Made by a program: the position numbers and the translations under genes. The notes beneath the pieces were generated by a model. It worked only from the letters and a program-made list of their open reading frames with translations, was not told the DNA's origin and searched no databases. From Clostridiales bacterium UBA3758 (GTDB taxonomy: Bacteria > Bacillota > Clostridia > Oscillospirales > Oscillospiraceae): 64,000 nt of DNA. The stretch covers positions 1 through 64,000 of the forward strand of contig DFGE01000007.1 of assembly GCA_002371675.1 (NCBI GenBank). Direction: 5' to 3'. This document shows, in pieces, positions 52,586-61,382 of this stretch. Every line of letters begins with the position of its first letter. The first letter of the stretch is position 1.

Positions 52586-53406
52586 ACCAAACGAAACTCA
52601 AGCTCGCCATCTGCCAGCTCCGCACCGAGACGGAGCTGGACGCCACCATGGAGAAGACCGGCGCGATGCTGCGCGAGGCCGCCCGCTGCGGCGCGCAGAT
52701 CGCCGTGCTGCCGGAGATGTTCAACTGCCCGTATGCCGGGCGCTACTTCCGGCAGTTCGCCGCGCTGGGCCACGAGGAGACCGTCAAGGCGCTCTCGGCC
52801 TGGGCCAGGGAGACGGGCATGCTGCTCGTGGGCGGCTCCGTTCCGGAGCGGGAGGGCGACAGGCTCTACAATACCTGCTTTGTCTTCGACGGGGAGGGGC
52901 GGCAGATTGCCCGGCACCGCAAGGTGCACCTCTTTGATATCGACCTGCCGGGCATGCGCTTCCGCGAGTCCGACACCTTTACGCCCGGCAACGCCGTGAC
53001 CGTGTTCGACACCCCCTGGGGCAAGATGGGCGCCGCCGTCTGCTTTGACGTGCGCTTCCCGGAGCTCTTCCGCGCCATGGCCAATCGCGGCGCGCAGATC
53101 ATCTTCCTGCCCGCGCAGTTCAACATGAAAACCGGCCCCGCGCACTGGGAGAGCACGCTGCGCACCCGCGCCGTGGACAATGAGTGCTTCGTCGCCGCAG
53201 CCTCCGCCGCGCGCTACGAGGGCTTCTCCTACGAGTGCTGGGGGCATTCCCTGGTGGCCGACCCCTTTGGCAGCGTGATCGCCGGCGCGGACGAGACGGA
53301 ACAGATCCTCTGCGCGGAGCTCGATCTCGAGCGCATCGCCGAGGTGAGGCGGGAGCTGCCCACCTTCCTGCATCTGCGCGGGGATGTCTATGAGGTGGCA
53401 ACATGA
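52582..53406 (+). CDS. Carbon-nitrogen hydrolase (nitrilase superfamily)
   Basis: A 274-residue amidase with the Glu-Lys-Cys triad: Glu45 in LPEMFNCPY, Lys114 in RKVHLFDID, Cys154 in AVCFDVRFPE. The sequence around the triad resembles omega-amidase/NIT2, which hydrolyses alpha-ketoglutaramate and similar amides. It overlaps the genes on both sides by ATGA, so the three are translationally coupled. Confidence 0.9.
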   Translation: MNQTKLKLAICQLRTETELDATMEKTGAMLREAARCGAQIAVLPEMFNCPYAGRYFRQFAALGHEETVKALSAWARETGMLLVGGSVPEREGDRLYNTCFVFDGEGRQIARHRKVHLFDIDLPGMRFRESDTFTPGNAVTVFDTPWGKMGAAVCFDVRFPELFRAMANRGAQIIFLPAQFNMKTGPAHWESTLRTRAVDNECFVAAASAARYEGFSYECWGHSLVADPFGSVIAGADETEQILCAELDLERIAEVRRELPTFLHLRGDVYEVAT

Positions 53407-53966
53407 AAATTCTTGACGATATCCGCGCCTATGTCCCCTTCAACGAACAGGAGGAGAAGGACAAGCGCTTTATTCTGGACTTCCTTGCGAAGAACGACGA
53501 CGCCTTCCTGCGTGAGAACCGCGTCGCGCACATGACGGCCTCGGCCTGGGTGGTGAACCCCGCGCGCGACAAGGTGCTGCTGGTCTACCACCGCATCTAC
53601 GACTCCTGGTCCTGGACCGGCGGCCACGCCGACGGGGAGACGGATCTGCTTGCGGTCGCGCTGCGCGAAGTGCGCGAAGAGACAGGCGTGCGGCACGTGA
53701 GACCCGTCTCGGAGGAGATCTATTCCCTCGAGGTGCTGACTGTGGACGGCCACGAGAAGCGCGGGGAATACGTCTCGAGCCATCTGCACCTCAACGTGAC
53801 CTATTTGCTCGAGGCCTCCGAGGAGGACAGCCTATCCGTCTGCGAGGCGGAGAACAGCGGCGTCGGCTGGTACACGCTGGAGGGCGCGCTGGCTGCCTCC
53901 AGCGAGCCCTGGTTCGTCCGCCGCATCTACCGCAAGCTCAACGACAAGCTGCAGACGGTCGGCTGA
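53403..53966 (+). CDS. NUDIX hydrolase
   Basis: A 187-residue NUDIX protein with a near-standard box GGHADGE...LREVREETGV at 73-96; it is one residue shorter than consensus before the first Glu. Possible isopentenyl-diphosphate isomerase-like or nucleotide-diphosphate hydrolase; substrate not decided. It ends the DUF1643-nitrilase-NUDIX operon, and its stop codon lies in the loop of a small CGGTCGGC/GCCGACCG hairpin. Confidence 0.9.
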   Translation: MKILDDIRAYVPFNEQEEKDKRFILDFLAKNDDAFLRENRVAHMTASAWVVNPARDKVLLVYHRIYDSWSWTGGHADGETDLLAVALREVREETGVRHVRPVSEEIYSLEVLTVDGHEKRGEYVSSHLHLNVTYLLEASEEDSLSVCEAENSGVGWYTLEGALAASSEPWFVRRIYRKLNDKLQTVG

Positions 53967-53991
53967 GCCGACCGATTGCGCCAAACGAAAA

Positions 53992-54033
53992 CAGCGCCAT
54001 GACCGCTCCGACTTCGGAGCGGTCATGGCGCTG
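53992..54033. terminator. Hairpin after the NUDIX gene
   Basis: CAGCGCCATGACCGCTCCG pairs perfectly with CGGAGCGGTCATGGCGCTG around a 4-base loop. It lacks a plus-strand T-run, but its strength and place suggest a terminator. Confidence 0.6.
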
Positions 54034-54086
54034 CCCGCCTGTCCGGCGTGAGCCTGCCGGACGAGGATGAATTTTTGCCTGCTCCT

Positions 54087-54112
54087 GCAACCTCAGCGCC
54101 GCATTTTCCGTC
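54087..54112 (+). promoter_or_regulatory. Candidate ECF-sigma promoter
   Basis: GCAACC (54087-54092) and CGTC (54109-54112) are separated by 16 bases, the layout of ECF-type promoters (AAC-containing -35 and CGTC-type -10). It lies 72 bases before an ECF sigma gene, suggesting positive autoregulation. Confidence 0.45.
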
Positions 54113-54184
54113 TTATAGGGTGAGAACGTTCTTGCGGATACCGGCACGGTACCTTCGCCGGTGTCCGCGCACAAAGGAGAGCAC

Positions 54185-54742
54185 ATGGAAGACACAGAAA
54201 TCATCGACCTGTTCTGGCTGCGGAACGAACAGGCAATCCGCGAGACGGACGAGAAATACGGCGGTCGCTGCCGGAGCGTCTCCTGCGGCATCGTCAGCGA
54301 TCCGGAGACCGCCGAGGAGTGCGTCAACGACAGTTACCTTGCCCTCTGGAACGCCGTCCCGCCCGAGCGGCCGCGTTTTTTCCCGGCCTTTCTCTTCCGC
54401 ATCGTCCGCAACCTCAGCTTCGACCGCCTGCGCGCACGCCTTGCCGCAAAGCGCGGCGGCGGCGAGGGTGAGCGGATCCTCGGCGAACTGGACGCCTGTC
54501 TGGCCTCCGATTTCTCCGTGGAGCGCGAGCTCGAGACGAAGGAGCTGGCCGCGGGGATCAGCCGATTCCTCCATACGCTCCCCAGGGAAGACCGCTTGAT
54601 TTTTTCGTATCGCTATTGGCTCATGCTTCCGGTCGCGGAGGTGGCCGCGCGGCTCGGCCGCAAGGAAAACACCGTTAAATCCTCCCTGCACCGGAGCCGG
54701 AAAAAGCTGCACGCACACCTCGTGAAGGAGGGTCTGCTATGA
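54185..54742 (+). CDS. ECF-type sigma factor
   Basis: A 185-residue sigma-70 family protein with region 2 (ETAEECVNDSYLALWN, FLFRIVRNLSFDRLR) and region 4 helix-turn-helix (LPVAEVAARLGRKENTVKSSLHRSRKKL at 148-176, cited by position). It should direct RNA polymerase to a small regulon. AAAGGAGAG precedes ATG 54185. Its stop overlaps the start of a membrane protein by ATGA, the usual arrangement for a sigma/anti-sigma pair. Confidence 0.9.
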   Translation: MEDTEIIDLFWLRNEQAIRETDEKYGGRCRSVSCGIVSDPETAEECVNDSYLALWNAVPPERPRFFPAFLFRIVRNLSFDRLRARLAAKRGGGEGERILGELDACLASDFSVERELETKELAAGISRFLHTLPREDRLIFSYRYWLMLPVAEVAARLGRKENTVKSSLHRSRKKLHAHLVKEGLL

Positions 54743-55578
54743 AAGCGCTGCATTTCCTCGACGCCATGGGCCAGATCGACGACGAACTGGTAATGGAGGT
54801 TGTTTCGAGTATGAAAATCAATGAAAAGGGCGGCGCACATGCCGCAGGAAAAAAGAAAAACATCGTCCGCATCGTGCTGATCGCGGCGATCCTCACCTGC
54901 TTTTTGTCCGTGACCGCCTACGCGGCGAGCGATCTCATCGGCAGCCCGGAGATGGCGCTGGCCGCAGTGGAGGAGGAGCTCGGCGTCTGGGAGGAGATGG
55001 GCATCATCGTGCCGCAGAGCCCCCTGCTGCTGGACTCGGATGAAGTGCGCGTGACCCGCTGCGAGGAGGAGCGCGATCTCGGCGGCTATTTCTTCCACCG
55101 CATCCTCAAGCCCCGCTATGATGTGCAGATCCCGCGGGAGGACGGCTGGCTGCAGTGCATGATCGACATGGCGGACGGCAAGATCTACGAGGTGGCCTTC
55201 ACGGCCAACGCCGACGAGAACGACCCTGCTGTCGGAGACGCCATCGAGTGGGAGAGCGGGACCGCATGGCTGCGCGACAATGTCTGCGAGCTCGTGCCCG
55301 AGGGGCAGACGCTCGACGAGCTCTGCGCGCTGCTCTGCGAATACTGGGGCTTTGCGGGCTACAGCATCGACTTCACGAACGACGTCTTCTACGGCTATGA
55401 GGACGTGCAGTTCGACGGCGGCACGCTTGTCAGCGAGCTGTGGCGCGGCCCCTACGTCACGGTCTATTTCGAGGGCGACCAGGAGGGCGTGCCGATGTAT
55501 ATCGAGCTGCAGGGCTTTGCCTATCCGGGCAAGAGCTCGTCCTGCCTGATGATCGGCACGAACCACGCCGTCGGCTGA
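54739..55578 (+). CDS. Putative membrane anti-sigma factor
   Basis: A 279-residue protein with a short cytosolic N-terminus (1-40), one membrane helix (about 43-62) and a ~215-residue acidic outer domain. It carries no HxxxCxxC zinc motif, so it is not a classical ZAS anti-sigma. The role is inferred from translational coupling to the ECF sigma gene and the topology (MGQIDDELVMEV at the N-terminus is a common opening in clostridial partners). The outer domain may sense an envelope signal. Confidence 0.72.
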   Translation: MKALHFLDAMGQIDDELVMEVVSSMKINEKGGAHAAGKKKNIVRIVLIAAILTCFLSVTAYAASDLIGSPEMALAAVEEELGVWEEMGIIVPQSPLLLDSDEVRVTRCEEERDLGGYFFHRILKPRYDVQIPREDGWLQCMIDMADGKIYEVAFTANADENDPAVGDAIEWESGTAWLRDNVCELVPEGQTLDELCALLCEYWGFAGYSIDFTNDVFYGYEDVQFDGGTLVSELWRGPYVTVYFEGDQEGVPMYIELQGFAYPGKSSSCLMIGTNHAVG

Positions 55579-55589
55579 GCCTTCTTTAG

Positions 55590-55627
55590 AAAACGCTCCC
55601 GGTTCCAAAGGAACCGGGAGCGTTTTT
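55590..55627. terminator. Bidirectional terminator after the sigma operon
   Basis: AAAACGCTCCCGGTTCC pairs perfectly with GGAACCGGGAGCGTTTT around AAA, with a T-run at 55622-55627. It also faces the end of the NlpC/P60 gene. Confidence 0.9.
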
Positions 55628-55644
55628 ATGACTTTGACTTTGTT

Positions 55645-57246
55645 TTACGCAATGCGGCGCGCCTCAAAGCCGCGGGTGGAATAATACCCGGAGAGCTCGG
55701 AGATGATGACGCCGGTGGAGGAGTTGGCGGCGTGGATAAAGCGGTTGTTGCCGATGTAAATACCCACGTGGCCGATGTAACTGCTGCTGGAATAGAAGCA
55801 GAGCAGGTCGCCGGGCTGGAGGTTCGAGGCGTCGACATGGACGCCGTTGATCGCCTGGTCGCAGGCAATGCGGTTGAGCGAGTAGCCAAAGTGCCCGAAG
55901 ACGTAGTAGGTGAAGCCCGAGCAGTCAAAGCCGGTGGAGGGGTCCTTCCCGCCCCAGCTGTAGCGGTAGCCCAGGTACTGCATGGCGTAATCGACGATCT
56001 GCTGCCCGGACGCGCCGGGGGCAGAGGGCGTCGTGCTGCCGCCGGAGACGGGGCCGGCACTGTAGCTGCCCTTCTGGACATACTGGCTGAAGACATAGCC
56101 GGGCTGCCCGTTGTAGAGCACAGCCGTCCAGTCGCCCGAGACGCCGGTGATGGTGACGGCGTTGCCGTAGAAGAGCTCGGTGATGATCGAGGAGCTCATC
56201 GAGGGACCGGAGCGCAGGCGGACGTTGTTGCCGGATATGTAGCCGGGCTCCTGGGTGACGGGAGCCGCGGTGGGCGCGGGCGTCGGCTCCGGCGCGGCGA
56301 CGGTCTCTCTCACATACTGGGAATAGACAAAGCCCTCTTTGCCGTCGATGCGGCAGGCCGTCCAGTCACCGGAAATGCCGGTGATAGTGAGCTCCTTGCC
56401 CTTGTTATAGGTGCCAAGGATCGAATAGCTGGTCGAGGGCCCGCTGCGGAAGCGGACATAGTCCCCGCCGATGGTGCCGGGCTTCGCGGCCACGGGCGTC
56501 ACGGTGAAGGACGGAGTCGGAACCGGCGTCGGCGTCGGCTCGGGGGTGGGCTCGGGCGTCGGCTCCGGCGTGGGAGCCGCGGTCGGTGCAGCAGTCGGCG
56601 CGGCGCTGGGCGCGGGTGCGTCCGTCGGCGCAGGGGCGGCGGTGGGCGCAGGCGCCTCGCTGGGCGCGGGCGCTTCGCTCACGGCCGGGATCTCCGTCTC
56701 AGCCGGCGCAGGGGACTCGCTCTCGGCCGGGGGATCGGTAAAGATGATCGTGGCGCCGTTGTCAACGCTGCCGCGCGTCACATACTGGGAGAAGATGTAG
56801 CCTGCGGTCCCGTCGATGACGCAGGCCGTCCACTCGCCGGAGATGCCGGTGATGGTGAGGGGCTTGCCCTTGTTGTACTCGGCGAGGATCGAATAGTTGG
56901 AGCCCGGCCCGCTGCGGAAGCGGACGAACATGGCGTTGATCTGGCCGCTGCCGCTGTCAGGCGTCACGGCCGGGGCCTCCGCCTGCTGGACACTGAGGTA
57001 GCGCGAGGACATGTAGCCGCTGATCGTCGCATAGCTCACGGCATACCAGTCGGGGTTGGAGCGATCGGTCACGCTGACGTAGCTGCCCTTGGGCAGACAG
57101 TCGATCACCGGATAACCGGTGCCGGGGCCGGTGCGCACGTTCACGTCGCTCCCGGTCACGAGGGCGCTCTCCGCGTAGGCGGGGATAATCAGCAGCGCAC
57201 TCAGCAGCAGACCCGCAAGGAGCGTACGGAAGATCTTCTTGCGCAT
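55645..57246 (-). CDS. SH3b-NlpC/P60 peptidoglycan endopeptidase
   Basis: A 533-residue secreted hydrolase. Signal peptide 1-25; SH3b domains near 26-95 and 106-170; a Pro/Ala-rich spacer of about 75 residues; SH3b domains near 260-315 and 330-395; then NlpC/P60 with catalytic Cys442 (FDCSGF), His493 (GHVGIYIG) and His505 (FIHAAN). It should cut stem peptides of the cell wall, with the four SH3b modules giving wall targeting. ATG 57246 follows AAAAGGG; the longer frame upstream has no better site. Confidence 0.92.
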   Translation of the reverse strand: MRKKIFRTLLAGLLLSALLIIPAYAESALVTGSDVNVRTGPGTGYPVIDCLPKGSYVSVTDRSNPDWYAVSYATISGYMSSRYLSVQQAEAPAVTPDSGSGQINAMFVRFRSGPGSNYSILAEYNKGKPLTITGISGEWTACVIDGTAGYIFSQYVTRGSVDNGATIIFTDPPAESESPAPAETEIPAVSEAPAPSEAPAPTAAPAPTDAPAPSAAPTAAPTAAPTPEPTPEPTPEPTPTPVPTPSFTVTPVAAKPGTIGGDYVRFRSGPSTSYSILGTYNKGKELTITGISGDWTACRIDGKEGFVYSQYVRETVAAPEPTPAPTAAPVTQEPGYISGNNVRLRSGPSMSSSIITELFYGNAVTITGVSGDWTAVLYNGQPGYVFSQYVQKGSYSAGPVSGGSTTPSAPGASGQQIVDYAMQYLGYRYSWGGKDPSTGFDCSGFTYYVFGHFGYSLNRIACDQAINGVHVDASNLQPGDLLCFYSSSSYIGHVGIYIGNNRFIHAANSSTGVIISELSGYYSTRGFEARRIA

Positions 57247-57299
57247 GGTAACAGATCCCTTTTCTCTTTCTGTATTTTCCGGAGACCCGAAGGAACGGG

Positions 57300-57581
57300 T
57301 TATTTGGCGTTCAGAGCGCGGTCGAGCCACACGGCGGCGACGTCCATCGCGGCGTAAAGGCTGGATTTCTCGCTCTTCTTCGTGATCTTGTCCCTCGTTT
57401 TGATGGACGGATCGGTGAGCTGGAGCTGTACGGAAACTTTGGTCGCAACGTCCAGATCCTTCACCTTTTTGGTCTCGAGGATCTGCATCATGATGATGTA
57501 CTTGTCGGCAAAGCTGCCGTAGTAGATGATGTTGCCCGTCCTCTGAAGAGGATGACCCTTGTACTCCAATGTGTTAGCCAA
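57300..57581 (-). CDS. Conserved 93-residue protein of unknown function
   Basis: A 93-residue protein starting at TTG 57581 behind a very strong TTGGAGGTG. The sequence (ANTLEYKGHPLQR, NIIYYGSFADKYIIMMQI, ATKVSVQLQLTD) reads like a well-folded small protein and I believe it recurs in related clostridia, but I know no function. It lies between the PBP and NlpC/P60 genes on the same strand, so a cell-envelope link is possible. Confidence 0.75.
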   Translation of the reverse strand: MANTLEYKGHPLQRTGNIIYYGSFADKYIIMMQILETKKVKDLDVATKVSVQLQLTDPSIKTRDKITKKSEKSSLYAAMDVAAVWLDRALNAK

Positions 57582-57762
57582 AATAGCACCTCCAAGAATT
57601 GTAATCAAAATGTAACATAAATTGAAAGGAAAGTCAACCGCAATAGGGTGGAAAAAAGCGGTAAAGTGGGGGAAGCACCGGGAAAAGCGAGGAGTTTTAT
57701 GTCGGAAATGGAACGCAGGAGGGGAAAAGCGGGAGTTCCCGCCCCGGAAGCGGGGCGGAAAC

Positions 57763-59946
57763 TCAGCCGAAGATGATGGTGCCGCCGCTGTCTCCGCCGC
57801 CGGTATCGCCACCGTCGCTGAAGTCAACACCGCCGGTATCGTCGCCCTCGGTGAAGGTCACGCCGCCGTTGAGCTGCGCGTCGACGTTGAAGATGCCGGT
57901 GTCGCCGTAGAGCACGGGATAGTCAAATTCCTTCCATTCCAGGCCGGAGAGCACGGGGTTCATGACCTTGCGCCAGATGCGCGCGGCTGGGTTGCCGGTG
58001 ACGTGGATGGTCTCCGGCGTGTCGAAGCCGGTCCAGACTACGGCCACATAGTAGGGCGTGACGCCGGCGAACCAGCGGTCCTTGAGCTCGCCCGAGGTGC
58101 CGGTCTTGCCGCCGACGGGCATGGTCCAGATCCGGGCCTCGCCCGCGATGCCCTGCTCCACGTTCTTCTGCAGCATATAGGTCATCACGTGGGCGGTATT
58201 CTCGCTGAAGGCCTGGATGGTCTCGGGGGCGTTGTCGATGACGACGTTGCCCTTGTTGTCGGTGACCATGGTGTAGGTGCGGCTGAAGGTGAACACGCCG
58301 TCGTTGACAAAGGCGCAGTAGGCCTGGCACATCTCGCGCACGGAGACGCCGTTGGTGAGCTGGCCGAGGGCCATCGGCGAATAGGCGATGTCGTCCTGCA
58401 CGAGGCTCGTGAAGCCGAGGCGCTGGGTGAGATAGTCGTAGGAGGTCTGCGGGCCGTTGGGCAGGATGTCCACGATCTGCGCCGCCACGGTGTTGAGCGA
58501 CCACATCATGCCCTGCTCAATGGTGATCAGGCCGTAGTTGTTGTAGTCGTCGTTGTGGGGATACCAGGTGGTCCCGCGCAGATAGCCCTTCGCCGAGTCG
58601 AGGATACGCGTGTAGGGCGTGATGAGGCCGAGGTCGGTGGCCGGACCGTAGGAGGCCAGGGGCTTGAAGGACGAGCCGGGGGAGCGCACGGCGCCGTTGT
58701 AGTCCACGCCGTCCACCTTGCGCGGGACGGCGCGGTTGAGCGAGAAGTTCAGCGTCTTCTGCCCGACGCCGCCGCAGAGCGCGAGCACGCGCCCGTCATA
58801 GGGATCCATCACCACGATGGCGCTCTGCAGCTGCTGCCGGGAGGCGCCGCTCGCATGCGGGATGTTGGAGGGATCGGAATATATGGCGTCCACAACGCTC
58901 TGGATGCGCGGGTCGATGCAGCAGTAGATCTGGTAGCCGCCGTTGTGCAGCAGGGTGTTGGCGGTGGTTTCGCCGATGCCCTTGACCTGCATGAGATCGT
59001 GAATCACGTCGTGGATGACGACCTCTTCATAATACGAATACACCTGGGTGGTGCCGCTCTCGCCGGGGCTGCGTGCGAAGACCAGCTCCTCGGCCACGGC
59101 CTGCTGATAGCGCTCATAGTCGATATAGCCCTGCTCGTACATCTCGCGCAGGATGGTCTCCTGGCGCTTCTTGTTGTTCTCCTCACTGAAGAAGGGGTCG
59201 TAATAGGTGGGCTTGTTGGTGATGCCCACGATGCAGGCGCACTCGGCCAGACTCAGCTCCGAGACGTCTTTGCCGAAGTAGGTGTGCGCCGCGGCCTGCA
59301 CGCCGTAGCAGCTCTCGCCGAAGTAGACCGCGTTGAGATACCATTCCATGATCTCCTGCTTGTCGTACTTCTTTTCCAGCTCCAACGCGCCGAAGATCTC
59401 AGTCAGCTTGCGCTGAATGGTCACCTGGTCGTTGCCGGTGAGGTTTTTGATGAGCTGCTGGGTGATGGTGGAGCCGCCGTAGCTGGTCTCCATGCGAGCG
59501 AACATCTCCACGAAGGCACCCGCGGTGCGGTACCAGTCCACGCCCTTGTGGTCGTAGAAGCGCTTGTCCTCTATGGCGACCGCGGCATGCACCATGTCCT
59601 CGGGGATCTCCTCATAGTCCACCCAGATGCGCTTGGTGGTGCTGATGAGAGTCGTAAGCTGCTGCCAGGCGCCGGAATAGTCCTGGTACCAGATGGTGCT
59701 CGATTCGCTGAGCTGGAAGTCCTCAAGGGAAATATCCATCTTGGGGGTCAGCGTGGTTTTGACGTAATAGGCGAAAATACAGGCAAACAGCAGTCCTGCA
59801 ATCAGAAGAACCAGCAGAATGGTGCCGATAACCTTGAAAACACCGCCGATGACGCCGGAAGTCGCGTCGGCGGCTGCGCCGACTACCTTGACGGCAGTCC
59901 CTGCCTTTGTACGGGAGCTGCGGGTCTTGCTCGGTTCCTTTTCCAT
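57763..59946 (-). CDS. Class A penicillin-binding protein
   Basis: A 727-residue bifunctional peptidoglycan synthase. One membrane helix (about 39-62); glycosyltransferase-51 domain with EDKRFYDHKG (Glu126) and GGSTITQQLIKNL; transpeptidase domain with nucleophile Ser425 in SSFK, SLN and KTGT. The C-terminus is a Gly/Asp-rich tail. It polymerises glycan strands and crosslinks stem peptides. AAGGAGGTGA precedes the ATG. It is the PBP1a class. Confidence 0.94.
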   Translation of the reverse strand: MEKEPSKTRSSRTKAGTAVKVVGAAADATSGVIGGVFKVIGTILLVLLIAGLLFACIFAYYVKTTLTPKMDISLEDFQLSESSTIWYQDYSGAWQQLTTLISTTKRIWVDYEEIPEDMVHAAVAIEDKRFYDHKGVDWYRTAGAFVEMFARMETSYGGSTITQQLIKNLTGNDQVTIQRKLTEIFGALELEKKYDKQEIMEWYLNAVYFGESCYGVQAAAHTYFGKDVSELSLAECACIVGITNKPTYYDPFFSEENNKKRQETILREMYEQGYIDYERYQQAVAEELVFARSPGESGTTQVYSYYEEVVIHDVIHDLMQVKGIGETTANTLLHNGGYQIYCCIDPRIQSVVDAIYSDPSNIPHASGASRQQLQSAIVVMDPYDGRVLALCGGVGQKTLNFSLNRAVPRKVDGVDYNGAVRSPGSSFKPLASYGPATDLGLITPYTRILDSAKGYLRGTTWYPHNDDYNNYGLITIEQGMMWSLNTVAAQIVDILPNGPQTSYDYLTQRLGFTSLVQDDIAYSPMALGQLTNGVSVREMCQAYCAFVNDGVFTFSRTYTMVTDNKGNVVIDNAPETIQAFSENTAHVMTYMLQKNVEQGIAGEARIWTMPVGGKTGTSGELKDRWFAGVTPYYVAVVWTGFDTPETIHVTGNPAARIWRKVMNPVLSGLEWKEFDYPVLYGDTGIFNVDAQLNGGVTFTEGDDTGGVDFSDGGDTGGGDSGGTIIFG

Positions 59947-60028
59947 CGCGCTGCGGTCACCTCCTTGAAAAAACGCTTCCGCGCAGCGGCGGAATGCGGA
60001 AATCGTGTTGCAATGCGAAAATATGCTA

Positions 60029-60220
60029 TGTTTTTCGGTTGCCGCGCCAGCGGCGAGAAAAACGACTTGAGATCAGAATAATAAACGCTTTGCGGTTATT
60101 ATACCATAGATGCGAAGCGGCTATGGTATAATATGTCATGTTTTTCGGTTGCCGCGCCAGCGGCGAGAAAAACGACTTGAAATAAAGAATAATAACCGCT
60201 TGCGGTTATTATACCATAGA
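60029..60220. repeat. Tandem pair of ~83-bp palindromic repeats
   Basis: Two units (60029-60111 and 60138-60220) share TTTTTCGGTTGCCGCGCCAG, GGCGAGAAAAACGACTTGA and a hairpin AATAAACGC-or-AATAACCGC/GCGGTTATT, with ACCATAGAT at the end. The period is about 109 bases and TATGGTATAAT lies between them. There is no gene in 59947-60370 apart from these. Confidence 0.7.
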
Positions 60221-60370
60221 TTGTCAATGCGGCATGTCGTATTTGTAAATTTTAAGAATTGGAGCGGCCGCCCAAGTATATTTTTCCGCATTCACGCCAT
60301 TATAAACCATATATCACAGACAAAGCTCGCCGCCGGCGCGTCCGGCGGGGAGAGAAAAGGAGCGTTCGGA

Positions 60371-60706
60371 ATGCGAATGAAGATGGCGTTGATGCTCTGC
60401 GCCGTGGCGGCGGCGCTGTTCACGGGGGCGGAGGCCTTCCGAAGCCTGCGCCCGGCGGCTGCCGCGCAGATCCCCCGGGACGTGTACGCGCTCTACAGCA
60501 GCCGCGCCGGCTCCGCGGCCTTCTATCTGCGCGAGGAAGGAGGGCATGTGGCGGTGTTCTCCTCGCGACGGGGCGGCGAGCCGCTGCGCGTGACGCCGAT
60601 CGAGCTCGAGACGCTGCGCGGCGGGGACCGTGCGATGATCCGCGCGGGGCTGCCCGTGGAGGATGAGACGGAGCTGCTCATGCTGCTGGAGGACTTCGGC
60701 CGCTGA
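60371..60706 (+). CDS. BofC-like membrane-anchored protein
   Basis: A 111-residue protein with a hydrophobic N-terminus (about 5-22) acting as signal or anchor and a single small domain. YLREEGGHVAVFSS, VTPIELETLR, ADRAMIRAG-like sequence and LLEDFGR match the general pattern of the BofC C-terminal domain, which controls forespore signalling in Bacillus. ATG 60371 follows AAAGGAGCG. The assignment is by pattern; sporulation itself is not proved by this window. Confidence 0.62.
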   Translation: MRMKMALMLCAVAAALFTGAEAFRSLRPAAAAQIPRDVYALYSSRAGSAAFYLREEGGHVAVFSSRRGGEPLRVTPIELETLRGGDRAMIRAGLPVEDETELLMLLEDFGR

Positions 60707-60785
60707 GAGCCCGCCGACAAGTGCCCCTTGATTTCTCCCGACGAATGCGCTACAATGAGAGCAGCAAAGACAGGAGGGAATAATC

Positions 60786-61076
60786 ATGAGCGAAGAATTC
60801 GGCCCTGATTTCATCACCATCGAAGACGAAGACGGCAACACCTCCGAACTGGAGATCCTTGACAGCCTGGAGTTCAACGGCAAAACCTATGTGGCTTTCC
60901 TGCCCGCCGACATGGAGGAGACCGACCCGGATTACGGCATGATCATTCTGCACGCCCTGACGGATGAACACGGCGAGGACGTGTTTGAGGACGTGGAGGA
61001 CGAGGAAGAGCTGCAGGCGGTGTACGAGGCCTTTATGAATTTCCTTTTCGCGGACGAGGACGAGGAAGAGGAATAA
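60786..61076 (+). CDS. DUF1292 protein
   Basis: A 96-residue very acidic protein with ITIEDEDGNTSELEILDSLEF and an acidic C-terminal tail, matching the DUF1292 (YrzB-like) family of unknown function common in Firmicutes. GGAGGG precedes the start. 6S RNA follows 11 bases after its stop, so the RNA's promoter would lie inside this gene. Confidence 0.9.
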   Translation: MSEEFGPDFITIEDEDGNTSELEILDSLEFNGKTYVAFLPADMEETDPDYGMIILHALTDEHGEDVFEDVEDEEELQAVYEAFMNFLFADEDEEEE

Positions 61077-61087
61077 TAGGAAAGTGA

Positions 61088-61286
61088 AATCCTGCGGTGT
61101 TCGTGACGCCCTTGGCTTTGCGGCTCATTAAACCCACATCTCTTATAAGGGATGCCGACTTGACCCTGCGGATTGCAGGCCTCCCGGCCAGAAACCGGAC
61201 GTTGGAAGCAGCGAAACAGGGCTTAGGCGACCCACCTGCCGTTATGTGCAGGTTATTCATGAGCCGGCACGGCACGCGCGGGGTTG
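61088..61286 (+). ncRNA. ssrS: 6S RNA
   Basis: About 199 bases. The ends AATCCTGCGG and CGCGCGGGGTT can close the long terminal stem. Inside are features I recall from clostridial 6S RNAs: AAACCCACATCTCTTATAAGGG, CTGCGGATTGCAGG, GGCGACCCACCTGCC and GTGCAGGTTATT. An intrinsic terminator follows directly. 6S binds the housekeeping RNA polymerase holoenzyme by mimicking an open promoter. Read by eye; not verified against a covariance model. Confidence 0.75.
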
Positions 61287-61313
61287 CTCCTCCGGATTTT
61301 CCGGAGGAGTTTT
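61287..61313 (+). terminator. Terminator of 6S RNA
   Basis: CTCCTCCGGA/TCCGGAGGAG with a short T loop, followed by TTTT. Confidence 0.85.
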
Positions 61314-61382
61314 ATTATATAATGACGGCAGGAATGCCGCGAACTTCTATGGTTTATCGCAATGTCTTCACACCGGAATTCC

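Noticed and set aside
57622..60081. Long plus-strand frame (819 codons) over the PBP gene
   Set aside because: The minus strand encodes a clear class A PBP; the opposite frame is a shadow rich in Val/Gly/His/Asp.
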